A program made the translations under genes and the position numbers. Of a DNA stretch of 64,000 bases, positions 36,584 through 46,468 are shown piece by piece (positions within the stretch are counted from its first letter, which is position 1; each line of letters starts with the position of its first letter). The stretch lies in contig NZ_JAKMCS010000012.1 in the NCBI RefSeq assembly GCF_022662195.1, positions 39,181 through 103,180 on the forward strand, in the 5' to 3' direction. Origin of the DNA: Aestuariivivens insulae. GTDB lineage: Bacteria; Bacteroidota; Bacteroidia; Flavobacteriales; Flavobacteriaceae. The notes below the pieces were generated by a model. It had not been told where the DNA came from, searched no databases, and saw only the letters and a program-made list of their open reading frames with translations.

Positions 36584-38269
36584 ATGAGATTAATCCTATT
36601 TACTCTTTTATTTTTTTCGATTACAGTTTTTCCCCAAAGCAACTATCCGCAGGATTATTTTATCCCACCTTTAGAGCTCACTCCATCATTATCTGGTACA
36701 TTCGCCGAATTGAGATCCAATCATTTTCATTCTGGTGTAGATTTAAAGACCCAACAACGCGAAGGCTTTAAAGTTTTAGCTGCTGCCGATGGCTTTATTA
36801 GCCGAATTAAAGTCTCTTTTTTTGGCTATGGTAAGGCTTTATATATTACCCACCCTAATGGATATACTACGGTTTATGCCCATTTACAAAAATTTGCTCC
36901 AGAAATTGAAGCCTATGTAAAAAAACACCAATATGCTAAAGAGTCCTACCAAGTAGAACTCTTCCCAAAGGCTGGCGACCTTTTGGTTACTAAAGGCCAC
37001 TTGATAGCCATTAGCGGTAATAGTGGGGGTTCCCTTGCCCCACACCTACATTACGAAATTAGAGACAAAAAAGAGCGTCCCCTAAACCCAATGTTGTTTG
37101 GTTTGGATGTTAAAGACTCTACGCCTCCCTTTGTTACAGCTGTTTATGCTTATCCTATTGGCGATAACTCGCATATAAACCAATCTAATACCAAACAAAA
37201 ATTACGCCTTATACCGCTTCAAAATGGAGACTATACGGTTGAAAACATAGAAGCCTTTGGTAAAATTGGTATTGGCATTGTTGCAAACGATAGACAAGAT
37301 TACGCCCCTAATAAAAATGGGGTTTATAATATTCAAACCTTTTTTAATGGCAGTAAGTCTTATGAATTGGATTTTAAGCAATTTTCATTTGCCGAAACAA
37401 GGCATATAAACAGACTTATAGACTACGAACACTACAAGGAAAAAAAGCAATACTTACAAAAACTGTTTAATGACAACAATCCATTAAGCATTATAAAACC
37501 AGCAATAAATGATGGCTTTTTAAACATTAAGGATAGTACTTACTCCGTTTATAAGATTAAGGTAAACGATTATAAAAACAACCCCACATGGATAACCATG
37601 GAAATAAAGGGCGTAAAAAACAATTCTATTAAGCCTAAGGTGAAGCAAACAACACCTTATTTTATTAAGGCCAACCAAAATACCCACTTAAAGGAAGGTC
37701 ATGTTTCGGTAGATATCTATAAGGAAACGTTTTACGATGACTTCTATATGAATTTTGAAGTACATAGTGATACGTTAATACTTCACGAGGATATTTTACC
37801 AGTAAAAAAGAACATGACAATATCCTACGATGTTAGCAATTTTACCGAAGAGGATAAAGAAAAACTGTATATAGCCAACTTAATAGGCCGTTCAAAATAC
37901 CCCGCCTATACATCTTCAACATTAAAAGGGAACTTATTAACTGCCCGAACCAAAAGCTTAGGCACTTATGCATTGGCTTTGGATACCATTCCTCCAACTA
38001 TAAAACCCAAAAACTTTAAGAATAAACAATGGGTTAGTAATTACCACTATTTAAAAATTAAAATCGAAGACACTCCTAGTGGCATATCCAATTATCGCGC
38101 CACTATAAATGGCAAATGGATACTAATGGAGTATGATTACAAAACCAAAACCCTAACTTACGATTTTAATGATGGCATTGTAACCAATACAAAAAATAAT
38201 TTAAAATTAATTGTTACCGATAATGTTGGAAATAGTTCTACTTTTGAAATACTGTTTTACCGAAAATAA
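36584..38269 (+). CDS. M23 family metallopeptidase, exported
   Basis: The 561-residue protein starts at the ATG at 36584, giving a signal peptide MRLILFTLLFFSITVFPQ; the longer GTG frame has no signal. The M23 (LytM) domain lies at about residues 35-165 with H49 and D53 (HFHSGVD) and the HLH motif H154/H156 (APHLHYEIRD). The remaining 400 residues are beta-rich Ig-like segments. It cleaves cell-wall cross-bridges or other peptides outside the cell, and all catalytic residues are present. A TonB receptor gene follows after 9 nt. Confidence 0.9.
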   Translation: MRLILFTLLFFSITVFPQSNYPQDYFIPPLELTPSLSGTFAELRSNHFHSGVDLKTQQREGFKVLAAADGFISRIKVSFFGYGKALYITHPNGYTTVYAHLQKFAPEIEAYVKKHQYAKESYQVELFPKAGDLLVTKGHLIAISGNSGGSLAPHLHYEIRDKKERPLNPMLFGLDVKDSTPPFVTAVYAYPIGDNSHINQSNTKQKLRLIPLQNGDYTVENIEAFGKIGIGIVANDRQDYAPNKNGVYNIQTFFNGSKSYELDFKQFSFAETRHINRLIDYEHYKEKKQYLQKLFNDNNPLSIIKPAINDGFLNIKDSTYSVYKIKVNDYKNNPTWITMEIKGVKNNSIKPKVKQTTPYFIKANQNTHLKEGHVSVDIYKETFYDDFYMNFEVHSDTLILHEDILPVKKNMTISYDVSNFTEEDKEKLYIANLIGRSKYPAYTSSTLKGNLLTARTKSLGTYALALDTIPPTIKPKNFKNKQWVSNYHYLKIKIEDTPSGISNYRATINGKWILMEYDYKTKTLTYDFNDGIVTNTKNNLKLIVTDNVGNSSTFEILFYRK

Positions 38270-38278
38270 GTTACGCCT

Positions 38279-40735
38279 TTGAACACAAAACATATACTAA
38301 CCACTATTTTTGTTTTACTAACCGTTATTGGGTTTGCTCAAACCGCAACTGTTAAAGGAGTTATTCTGGATAATAACAACAATCCTGTTACTAGTGTAAA
38401 CATTAAAGCTGGTGCCGTAGGCACCGAAACTAACGACAATGGTTTTTACAGCTTAAAAATTCCAGCGAATCAAGATATTACTATTGCTTTCACACACCTT
38501 TCATACAAAAGAGTAGTAACAACTTTTAATTTAAAAAATGGAGAAGAATACGAGTTCAACCCTGTCTTAAATGCTTCTGTAGAACAAATAGCCACGGTAG
38601 TTATTTCTGGTAATAAGCGAAAAGATGTAGAAGGAATTACGGTTTTGGCGCCAGAGACCATTAGAAAGATCCCAGGAGCCAATGCAGGTGTGGAAAACCT
38701 GTTACTTACCTTGCCTGGTGTAAGCAACAATAATGAACTGAGCACACAATATTCGGTACGTGGTGGTAATTTTGATGAAAACTTGGTTTATGTAAACGAT
38801 ATTGAAGTATATCGCCCTTTTTTAATCCGTTCGGGACAGCAGGAAGGCTTAAGCTTTGTTAATACCGATTTGGTACACAATGTCGATTTTTCATCAGGTG
38901 GGTTTCAAGCTAAGTATGGTGACAAGCTATCCTCGGTATTGGATATCACTTATAAGACACCATATCAATTTGAGGTTAATGCAGACCTTAGCCTTTTAGG
39001 AGGTGGTGTGTCCGTTGAAAACATTAGTAAAGATTCTAAATTTACAAGTATTGTTGGACTTCGCTACAGAGACAACGGTTTACTGGTTAATGCCAAGGAA
39101 ACTGAAACAAATTACAAAGCCGCTTTTGCCGATGCCCAAACTTTCCTAACTTATAAATTTACCGATAGATTTCATTTGAGCTTCTTGGGCAATGCTTCGC
39201 TCAACAAATACAATTATGCTCCACAGGCGAGACAAACCAATTTTGGAACTTTGGCAGATCCCATTGCTCTTATTGTATTTTATGAAGGCCAGGAAAAAGA
39301 CCGTTACCAAACATTATTTGGCGCCTTAAAAGGTTCCTTTTTTGTTAATGACAATCTTAATTTAAAGCTCATCACTTCTACTTACCATACTACCGAGGAG
39401 GAATATTTCGATATTTTGGCACAATATAACCTTGGTGAAGTCAATACCAATATTGGAGATGAAGATTTAGGCGAAGTTGAATTTAGTGAAGGTATAGGCA
39501 GTCAACTTAATCATGGGCGAAACGATTTGGATGCACTTATTACTACCGTAGAACACAAAGGTGATTTAAGTATAAACGACAATCGCATAGAATGGTCCAT
39601 TAAATACAATAACGAAGATATAAGAGACCGATTGGTAGAATGGGAAGTTATCGATTCAGCTGGTTTTTCTATTCGACCGCCATTTATACCGGGCAATGAA
39701 CAACCTTATATCCCTTACAGTGGTCCTTTAGAGCCTTTTCAAAATGTTAGAGCAACCAATAGCGTTAAAATAGATCGACTACAAGCTTATGTTCAATGGA
39801 GCAAACGCTCTACAATAGGTGCAAGCGATGTTTGGTACAATGCTGGGGTAAGGGTTCATAACTGGTCTGTAAACGGTAAAGGTATCGAATCATCAAACCA
39901 AACCGTTTTTAGTCCACGTGCCCAGTTTGCTATTAAACCGTATTGGCAAAAGGATATGTTGTTTAGACTTGCTGCAGGGTTATACTATCAACCACCTTTT
40001 TATAGGGAGCTTCGCGATTCATCAGCTACCATTCAACCTCAAGTCAAGGCTCAAAAATCATTTCATATGGTGTTAGGTAACGATTACAGTTTTAAAATGT
40101 GGGATCGCCCGTTTAAATTAACCTCTGAGGCTTATTATAAAAACTTAAGCGATGTTAATCCCTATACTCTGGAAAATGTACGTATCCGTTATCGGGCCAA
40201 GAACAATGCCAAAGCTTATGCCTACGGATTGGATATGCGTTTAAATGGTGAGTTTGTACCCGGAACAGAGTCGTGGTTTAGCTTTGGATATTTAAAGACT
40301 GAAGAGAACATCGATAATCGCGGGTATATTTCCAGACCTACAGACCAACGTTTAAAATTCGCTGCTTTGTTTCAAGACTATGTCCCCAATATTCCAAGCA
40401 TGAAAATGTACTTAAACTTGGTTTATAATACAGGTTTGCCAGGGGGATCACCCAGTTATGCAGATCCCTATGTTTACCAAACCCGATTGCCCGATTATAA
40501 ACGTGCCGATATTGGGTTTCAGTTTGTTTTAGTTGATGAGAAAAAGCAATTTAGTAGCGGCTGGAAAAAACCATTTAAAGAACTGTCTTTTGGCGTTGAA
40601 ATATTCAATATTTTCGATGTACAAAACTCCATTACCAATACTTGGGTTAGGGATGTATATAGTAAACGTCAATTTGCTGTTCCCAATTACTTAACCCCTC
40701 GTGTATTCAACCTAAGAACCACCATGAAATTTTAA
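38279..40735 (+). CDS. TonB-dependent receptor with CarboxypepD_reg-like N-terminus
   Basis: The 818-residue protein has a signal peptide (MNTKHILTTIFVLLTVIGFA), a CarboxypepD_reg-like beta domain (TATVKGVILDNNNNPVTSVN, about 22-105), a TonB plug domain (IRKIPGANAGVENLLLTLPG to about 230) and a 22-strand barrel ending NLRTTMKF. The start is a TTG at 38279. The previous gene's stop in the same frame leaves no ATG, and the signal peptide needs this start. No SusD-like partner is adjacent, so it is not a SusCD pair. The ligand is unknown. It is embedded in a rightward run with the M23 peptidase and a protease. Confidence 0.9.
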   Translation: MNTKHILTTIFVLLTVIGFAQTATVKGVILDNNNNPVTSVNIKAGAVGTETNDNGFYSLKIPANQDITIAFTHLSYKRVVTTFNLKNGEEYEFNPVLNASVEQIATVVISGNKRKDVEGITVLAPETIRKIPGANAGVENLLLTLPGVSNNNELSTQYSVRGGNFDENLVYVNDIEVYRPFLIRSGQQEGLSFVNTDLVHNVDFSSGGFQAKYGDKLSSVLDITYKTPYQFEVNADLSLLGGGVSVENISKDSKFTSIVGLRYRDNGLLVNAKETETNYKAAFADAQTFLTYKFTDRFHLSFLGNASLNKYNYAPQARQTNFGTLADPIALIVFYEGQEKDRYQTLFGALKGSFFVNDNLNLKLITSTYHTTEEEYFDILAQYNLGEVNTNIGDEDLGEVEFSEGIGSQLNHGRNDLDALITTVEHKGDLSINDNRIEWSIKYNNEDIRDRLVEWEVIDSAGFSIRPPFIPGNEQPYIPYSGPLEPFQNVRATNSVKIDRLQAYVQWSKRSTIGASDVWYNAGVRVHNWSVNGKGIESSNQTVFSPRAQFAIKPYWQKDMLFRLAAGLYYQPPFYRELRDSSATIQPQVKAQKSFHMVLGNDYSFKMWDRPFKLTSEAYYKNLSDVNPYTLENVRIRYRAKNNAKAYAYGLDMRLNGEFVPGTESWFSFGYLKTEENIDNRGYISRPTDQRLKFAALFQDYVPNIPSMKMYLNLVYNTGLPGGSPSYADPYVYQTRLPDYKRADIGFQFVLVDEKKQFSSGWKKPFKELSFGVEIFNIFDVQNSITNTWVRDVYSKRQFAVPNYLTPRVFNLRTTMKF

Positions 40736-40745
40736 AAATCATAGC

Positions 40746-41933
40746 GTGACTAAATATGTCTTAAATATCATTTTTTGTTTTGTATTAGTCAATTTTAGCG
40801 GTGCCCAAAACAATACATTTAAGACGGGCAAACCAACCACCAAACATTATTACACAGAGATTCCATATAAAAATGTTAGAGGAAAGCTTATAATACCTGT
40901 AACAATCAACAATACTTCTTATCGTTTTCTTTTTGATACGGGAGCTCCCAACTTAATATCTTCAACTTTATTAAAGGAAATAGGTAACAATAAATATAAG
41001 TCCATTTCGGTTAGGGATGCCAACCAAAATAGACAGCGCATGAAACTTACAACGATCCCCCTTTTAACTATTGGCGAGGTTTCCTTTAAAAATACCAGTG
41101 CTTTGGTTTTTGATGAAGCGGATAATTTAGTGTTCGATTGTTTCGAGATTGATGGTATTATAGGTAGTAACCTGTTGCGGAAATCGATTGTTCAAATTCA
41201 ACCTAAAAGAAACCTCTTCATTATAACAAACAATCGCAATAAACTTCAACTTAACAAAAGCAAAGGCATTGAATTAATGTTAAGAAGTAATCAAAGCAGT
41301 CCCTACATTACTGTTAAAATAAAAGGAAACAAAAATGCCAATGAACATGTACTCATCGATACTGGCGCCAGTGGACTTTACGATATGTGTAAAACAAATT
41401 ACAAAGTATTAGAGCAACAAAATGTATTAAGTTATTATGCAAGTGGCTCAGGCGCATCCAGTATTGGCTTGTTTGGCACACCGGAAGCACAAACCCAATA
41501 CCAAGTAAAACTACCCGAAATGGAAATAGGTGGGCACCTTTTTAAAAATGTATCGACCATCACTTCTGGTGATGACAATTCCAGAATCGGTTCAGATATT
41601 TTAAAATATGGTGGCATGACCATAGACTTTAAACACAAACGTTTTTATTTTAACGCTTTTAACACTACTAGTGATGCCACCGAAAACGATTTTGGCTTTA
41701 CGCCTACTATTAAGAACAATAAATTAATTGTTGGGGTTATTTGGGATGAAACTTTAAAAAGCAAATTAAACAGTGGTGATGAAATTTTAAAGATAAACGA
41801 CCTCGACCTTTCAACATTAGATCTTTGCGACCTCATCACCAAGCCCTCGCCTTTTTTAATGAATGATACTATTCAAATCGTTATCAAGAACAACAATGGA
41901 AACACTACTTCTTTCGACCTAAAAAAGAATTAA
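40746..41933 (+). CDS. Exported aspartyl protease with duplicated DTG and C-terminal PDZ domain
   Basis: The 395-residue protein starts at GTG (40746), 10 nt after the TonB receptor stop. It has a signal peptide (MTKYVLNIIFCFVLVNFSG). Two retropepsin-like half-domains carry D64-T65-G66 (FLFDTGAPNL) and D205-T206-G207 (VLIDTGASGL), so one chain supplies both catalytic aspartates. The C-terminus (about 320-395) is PDZ-like (LNSGDEILKINDLDLSTLDL). This resembles bacterial retropepsin-like proteins; its substrate is unknown. The start is inferred from reading-frame limits and the signal peptide. Confidence 0.86.
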   Translation: MTKYVLNIIFCFVLVNFSGAQNNTFKTGKPTTKHYYTEIPYKNVRGKLIIPVTINNTSYRFLFDTGAPNLISSTLLKEIGNNKYKSISVRDANQNRQRMKLTTIPLLTIGEVSFKNTSALVFDEADNLVFDCFEIDGIIGSNLLRKSIVQIQPKRNLFIITNNRNKLQLNKSKGIELMLRSNQSSPYITVKIKGNKNANEHVLIDTGASGLYDMCKTNYKVLEQQNVLSYYASGSGASSIGLFGTPEAQTQYQVKLPEMEIGGHLFKNVSTITSGDDNSRIGSDILKYGGMTIDFKHKRFYFNAFNTTSDATENDFGFTPTIKNNKLIVGVIWDETLKSKLNSGDEILKINDLDLSTLDLCDLITKPSPFLMNDTIQIVIKNNNGNTTSFDLKKN

Positions 41934-41984
41934 TAATTTATTGTATTTTACCACCATTAAATCATACCAAAACTATTAATTATA

Positions 41985-43610
41985 ATGCTTGCTACTTTAC
42001 GCTTTACAACCCAAATTATAAAAACTATTTCCTCCTTTTTATTTCTCTCAATTATAATAACCGTTACATCCTGCCAACAAAAAGAGTCCAAAGAAAATGT
42101 AACAAACAAACACCCCAACGTTCTTTTTATTTTAGTTGACGATTTAGGCTATAAAGATTTGAGCTGTACGGGTAGCGCTTATTATGAAACCCCAAATATT
42201 GATAAAATTGCCAATGAAGGCATGGTCTTTAACCAAGGCTATGCAGCCAGTCGTGTTTGCAGTCCGTCTAGAGCTAGTATCATGACCGGAAAATTTACGG
42301 CTAGACACGGTATCACCGATTGGATTGGAGCCCCACAAGGTGAAGCATGGCGTAAACTTAATAGACATGATAAATTACTACCTGCAAATTACGAACATAT
42401 CTTGCAAAAAAACGATATTACCATTGCCGAAGCCATGAAGGCTGCTGGCTACAAAACCTTTTTTGCTGGAAAATGGCACTTGGGCGAAGAAGGATCTTAT
42501 CCAGAAGACCATGGTTTCGATATTAATAAAGGAGGCTGGAAAGTTGGGAGCCCCAATGGCGGGTATTTTTCACCTTGGAAAAACCCTAAACTGGAAAATA
42601 AAGTAAAGGGAGAAAACCTTTCCATGCGCCTTGCTAAAGAGACTGCCGACTTTATCACAAAGCATAAAGACACTTCGTTCTTTGCCTTTCTATCTTTTTA
42701 TGCCGTTCATGGCCCTATTCAAACAACACAATCTAAATGGGAAAAATATAGAAATAAAGCTGAAGCTCAAGGCATTAAAGACAAAGGTTATAAAATGGAA
42801 CGGGTCCTCCCTATAAGGCAAGTACAGGACAATCCCATTTATGGCGGATTGGTTGAAAGCATGGACGATGCCGTAGGCCATGTGCTCAACACCCTTAAAA
42901 CATTGGGATTAGATGACAACACCATTATTGTATTTACTTCAGATAACGGAGGTGTTGCTTCGGGAGACAGTTATTCCACTTCAAATTTACCCTTACGTGG
43001 CGGAAAAGGCTACCAATGGGAAGGTGGTATCCGCGAGCCTTTCTTTATAAAAGTGCCATGGCTTAAATCTAATGGTACTTCAACAGATTATCCGGTTATA
43101 GGCACAGATTTTTATCCCACTATTTTAGATTTGGCCAACGTTAATTTATTGCCTGAACAACATATGGATGGCGTAAGTTTAAAACCGCTTTTAGAAGGTA
43201 AACCTATAGCCGAAAGGTCACTCTTTTGGCATTACCCTCACTACGGTAACCAAGGCGGTGAACCTTCTTCAATTATAAGAGAAGGGAATTGGAAACTCAT
43301 CCACTATTGGGAAGATGGCAGAAATGAATTGTACAACCTACAAACAGACCCTGAAGAACAAAACAATGTTGCTGGTTCTAATGTCGATTTATCTAAAGAA
43401 CTATATAGCAAACTTAATGCTTGGTTGGACTCTGTAAAAGCCAATAAACCTTCAAAAGACTTAGAGTATGATGACGCATTGGCACAAAAGCGTAAAGACT
43501 ACTTAAAAAATACATTTTTACCTAAACTAGAACAAGATCGTTTAAAAGTACTATCAAAAGATTTTGAGCCTAATGCAGATTGGTGGCAAAGTAAAGTGAC
43601 TATAGATTAG
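41985..43610 (+). CDS. Sulfatase (arylsulfatase family), lipoprotein
   Basis: The 541-residue protein has a lipoprotein signal (TVTSC, Cys 30) and the sulfatase signature C92-S-P-S-R with the following ASIMTGK. C92 is the site converted to formylglycine by an anaerobic or aerobic FGE encoded elsewhere. Metal ligands are in LVDDLGYKD near residue 51 and FTSDNGGVASGD. It hydrolyses sulfate esters, in marine Bacteroidota usually on algal or animal glycans. No glycoside hydrolase is adjacent; a PL8-type lyase gene lies 4 kb away on the other strand. The substrate is undetermined. Confidence 0.93.
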   Translation: MLATLRFTTQIIKTISSFLFLSIIITVTSCQQKESKENVTNKHPNVLFILVDDLGYKDLSCTGSAYYETPNIDKIANEGMVFNQGYAASRVCSPSRASIMTGKFTARHGITDWIGAPQGEAWRKLNRHDKLLPANYEHILQKNDITIAEAMKAAGYKTFFAGKWHLGEEGSYPEDHGFDINKGGWKVGSPNGGYFSPWKNPKLENKVKGENLSMRLAKETADFITKHKDTSFFAFLSFYAVHGPIQTTQSKWEKYRNKAEAQGIKDKGYKMERVLPIRQVQDNPIYGGLVESMDDAVGHVLNTLKTLGLDDNTIIVFTSDNGGVASGDSYSTSNLPLRGGKGYQWEGGIREPFFIKVPWLKSNGTSTDYPVIGTDFYPTILDLANVNLLPEQHMDGVSLKPLLEGKPIAERSLFWHYPHYGNQGGEPSSIIREGNWKLIHYWEDGRNELYNLQTDPEEQNNVAGSNVDLSKELYSKLNAWLDSVKANKPSKDLEYDDALAQKRKDYLKNTFLPKLEQDRLKVLSKDFEPNADWWQSKVTID

Positions 43611-43703
43611 CTTTCCCTCTACTTGATAAGAGATTAAAGTTTTTATTCTACCCGTTATTCAATATCTTTATATTCCATAACTGGCCTACATTAATCCATT
43701 GAC

Positions 43704-44321
43704 ATGGGATTATATCATAAACATATACTTCCTAAATTAATTGACTTTGCCTGTAGACAAAAGCCAAATATGAAACAACGCGAGAAAGTGGTTCCATTGG
43801 CCACCGGACGTGTTTTGGAAATCGGTATTGGTTCTGGATTAAATTTACCATTTTACAATAACCAAAATGTAAAGCAATTAACCGCTTTGGATCCTTATGA
43901 AGCACTGTGGCAGGAAAACAACATAGCTATAGACGACCTTGGTTTTGACTTTCAATTCATCAAAGCTTCTTCTGAAAATATTCCGGAAGACAATAACACA
44001 TTCGATTCTGCAGTAATCACCTATACCCTATGCTCTATAGATGATGTTAAAAAAGCCTTGCACGAAATTAAACGGGTCCTAAAACCTAATGGCATGCTTA
44101 TATTTTGCGAACACGGGAAAGCTCCCGATAAATCCGTAGAAAGAGTACAGCAGCTCATTACCCCCATTTGGAAAAGACTTGGCGGAGGTTGTAACCTGCA
44201 AAAGGACATTCCTAAAATCATAACCAATAACGGTTTCAAAATTAATGATTTAAAAACCATGTACATCCCTGGATGGAAACCTATTAGCTATAATTTTTGG
44301 GGAACCGCAAGACCTAATTAA
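43704..44321 (+). CDS. Class I SAM-dependent methyltransferase
   Basis: The 205-residue protein has the class I methyltransferase fold: motif I VLEIGIGSGLNLPFY (about residues 36-50), an acidic motif II ALDPYE, and the post-III region KRVLKPNGMLIFCEHGKAPD. Similarity to the Methyltransf_11/UbiE-like group is general, and the acceptor substrate is unknown. The last 8 bp overlap the end of the convergent cysteine desulfurase gene. Confidence 0.9.
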   Translation: MGLYHKHILPKLIDFACRQKPNMKQREKVVPLATGRVLEIGIGSGLNLPFYNNQNVKQLTALDPYEALWQENNIAIDDLGFDFQFIKASSENIPEDNNTFDSAVITYTLCSIDDVKKALHEIKRVLKPNGMLIFCEHGKAPDKSVERVQQLITPIWKRLGGGCNLQKDIPKIITNNGFKINDLKTMYIPGWKPISYNFWGTARPN

Positions 44322-45468
44322 CAATCAATTCCTTTAAAGCACCTATCACATAATCAATCTCTTCTTTTGTATTATAAATACTAAAGGAAAAGCGAATGGA
44401 AGGTTTCTGTAAGTCTTCTTCACTTAATATTTCGGCCAGTACATGGGAATTTTGGTTACTCCCACTTTGGCAGGCACTTCCCTTGGAACAAGCAATACCT
44501 TTCAAATCCAACTGAAACAAAAACATAGCTGCTTTATTACTGGATATGGGCAGACAAACATTTACCAAGGTATAGATGCTTTTGTCCATATCACCAGAAT
44601 TACCATTAAAGGTTGCTTCAGGAATTTCAGTAGTTATTTTTGATATGAAATAACGCTTCAATTCTTTAACGTAATCACTTTCTTGTGCCAAATTTTCGTA
44701 AGACAAGCTTAACGCTGCCTCTAACCCCACAATATTATGTGTGCTTTCGGTTCCTGCCCTTAAGCCCCGCTCTTGTTCACCACCAAAAATTAAAGGCTTC
44801 AAACCAGAGTTTTTTCTAACAAAAACAAAACCAACACCTTTAGGTCCGTGAAACTTATGTGCACTAGCCGCTAAAAAATCAATAGGGATTTCATCTAACG
44901 GTAACCGATAATGCCCCACAGATTGCACCGTATCGCTATGGAACAAGGCATTATTGGCCTTACACAAATGGGCCACACGACTTAAATCCAAAATATTGCC
45001 AATCTCGTTATTAATATGCATTAAGCTCACCAAAGTTTTTAAAGGCTTGCCCAGCAATGTTTCTAAATGGCTATAATCTATTTGGCCTTGTTTATCTAAG
45101 TTTACAAAACTTACCTCTAAACCGTATTCCGCTTGTAACTGATCTACACTGTGCAATATCGCATGATGCTCTATTTTTGCAGTAATAATGTGTTTCACCT
45201 TCAAATCCCTAACAGCACTCCTAAGCACCAAATTATCAGCTTCGGTCCCACCAGAGGTAAATACAATTTCACCAGCTGAAACATTGAACTGTTTAGCAAT
45301 GGATTTTCTGCAAGATTCGATAACCGATTTAGAGGAACGTCCAAAACCATGCGACGACGAAGGGTTGCCATAGCTGTCTTTCATGGCAACAACCATACGT
45401 TCCACAACCTCATCCCGTATAGGGGTTGTGGCAGCATTATCAAAATAAACAGGCTTTGGCGAAGTCAT
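44314..45468 (-). CDS. Cysteine desulfurase family protein (NifS/IscS type)
   Basis: The 384-residue PLP enzyme releases sulfur from cysteine as an enzyme-bound persulfide. The PLP lysine is K205 in SAHKFHGPKG and the catalytic Cys is C333 in GSACQSGSNQ. The N-terminus YFDNAATTPIRDEV is typical. The short Cys loop and overall layout match group I (IscS/NifS) rather than SufS. No iscU or suf genes are adjacent, so it may serve tRNA thiolation or general sulfur transfer. It overlaps the convergent methyltransferase gene by 8 bp. Confidence 0.92.
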   Translation of the reverse strand: MTSPKPVYFDNAATTPIRDEVVERMVVAMKDSYGNPSSSHGFGRSSKSVIESCRKSIAKQFNVSAGEIVFTSGGTEADNLVLRSAVRDLKVKHIITAKIEHHAILHSVDQLQAEYGLEVSFVNLDKQGQIDYSHLETLLGKPLKTLVSLMHINNEIGNILDLSRVAHLCKANNALFHSDTVQSVGHYRLPLDEIPIDFLAASAHKFHGPKGVGFVFVRKNSGLKPLIFGGEQERGLRAGTESTHNIVGLEAALSLSYENLAQESDYVKELKRYFISKITTEIPEATFNGNSGDMDKSIYTLVNVCLPISSNKAAMFLFQLDLKGIACSKGSACQSGSNQNSHVLAEILSEEDLQKPSIRFSFSIYNTKEEIDYVIGALKELIVN

Positions 45469-45545
45469 TGAATAGAGTTTTAGACCCCAAAAATACTTGA
45501 AATAAAATTATTTTCAATATGGTACGTTATAAATTACAATTCTAT

Positions 45546-45553
45546 TATTTTTG
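45546..45553 (+). promoter_or_regulatory. -7 element of the TSP3 lipoprotein gene
   Basis: TATTTTTG matches TAnnTTTG exactly and lies 15 nt before the ATG at 45569. It overlaps the upstream in-frame TTG, which supports the later start. Confidence 0.55.
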
Positions 45554-45568
45554 CCTAAAACCCAAACC

Positions 45569-46468
45569 ATGAGAAAGGTCATTTTTGTTTTTATTGCTAT
45601 TGGCATATTTTTTCAATCGTCTTGCGACGACGGTGATATTATTACAGTTGAATTTGATTTTGCCGATACATTTAAAAGTTGTGGTGATTTGGTATTCTAC
45701 AAAACAAAGAACGATCCTTCCGAATCCTTATCCCTAAGGGTTACCGATGTAGATTTTGAAAGCCTTTTTAATTTAAATGCAGGTGAAACACTCACTACTC
45801 CTTCAAATTCTAATACCTTTAACTATAGAACCTATAGCAATACCTCCTTACCTTCTAATTTATTTTGTAGTGATATCCCGCCTTCTGAAATCGATATCAA
45901 AGAAGACTACGAAAGTACTAACAACAAGGCCACCTTTACCACTTTGCTTGTTGAAGACGACAACGATGGCATCCCTGCTGAATTTGAAGATATAAACGGT
46001 GATGGCAATTTGGATAATGATGATACTGATGGTGATGGTATCTGGAACTATTTAGATGACGATGATGACGGGGATAATGTACCAACCAAAAGCGAAAACC
46101 CTAATTTTACGGAGGCAGACGGCCTTGCCAATGCACAGGACACCGATGGTGACGGCAAACCTGATTACCTAGATGATGACGATGATGGTGACGGTGTGTT
46201 AACCCGTGATGAAGAAAGTGTTGACCAAAATGAAGACCCTAGAGACGATGTTAGAGACCCCGATGTTGGTGCAGATTATTTGAATAAAGATGTCATTGAA
46301 GCTGTTCCTGCCAAAGCCTATCGCGAGCATACCATCTACCAAACTTATAATATTACTCTTATTATTGAAAATGTTAATTTGGAAATCATTACCCAAGATT
46401 TCAACTTTGGCTCCTTGGAAGACAGCGCTACATCAAAATCCAGAAAGGTAACGCCTCCTTTTCAGTAA
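45569..46468 (+). CDS. Lipoprotein with calcium-binding TSP3-type repeats
   Basis: The 299-residue protein starts at the ATG at 45569, with a lipoprotein signal ending FFQSSC (Cys 19). The central part (about 125-225) contains Asp-rich thrombospondin type 3 repeats: DDNDGIPAEFEDINGDGNLD, DTDGDGIWNYLDDDDDGD and DTDGDGKPDYLDDDDDGDGV, which bind calcium. The flanks are beta-rich and unrecognised. It is probably a surface protein. Its end overlaps the convergent Smr gene by 7 bp. Confidence 0.88.
   Translation: MRKVIFVFIAIGIFFQSSCDDGDIITVEFDFADTFKSCGDLVFYKTKNDPSESLSLRVTDVDFESLFNLNAGETLTTPSNSNTFNYRTYSNTSLPSNLFCSDIPPSEIDIKEDYESTNNKATFTTLLVEDDNDGIPAEFEDINGDGNLDNDDTDGDGIWNYLDDDDDGDNVPTKSENPNFTEADGLANAQDTDGDGKPDYLDDDDDGDGVLTRDEESVDQNEDPRDDVRDPDVGADYLNKDVIEAVPAKAYREHTIYQTYNITLIIENVNLEIITQDFNFGSLEDSATSKSRKVTPPFQ

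Noticed and set aside
38279..40735. SusC/SusD polysaccharide utilisation locus
   Set aside because: No SusD-like gene follows either TonB receptor, and the neighbours are peptidases or unknown proteins.
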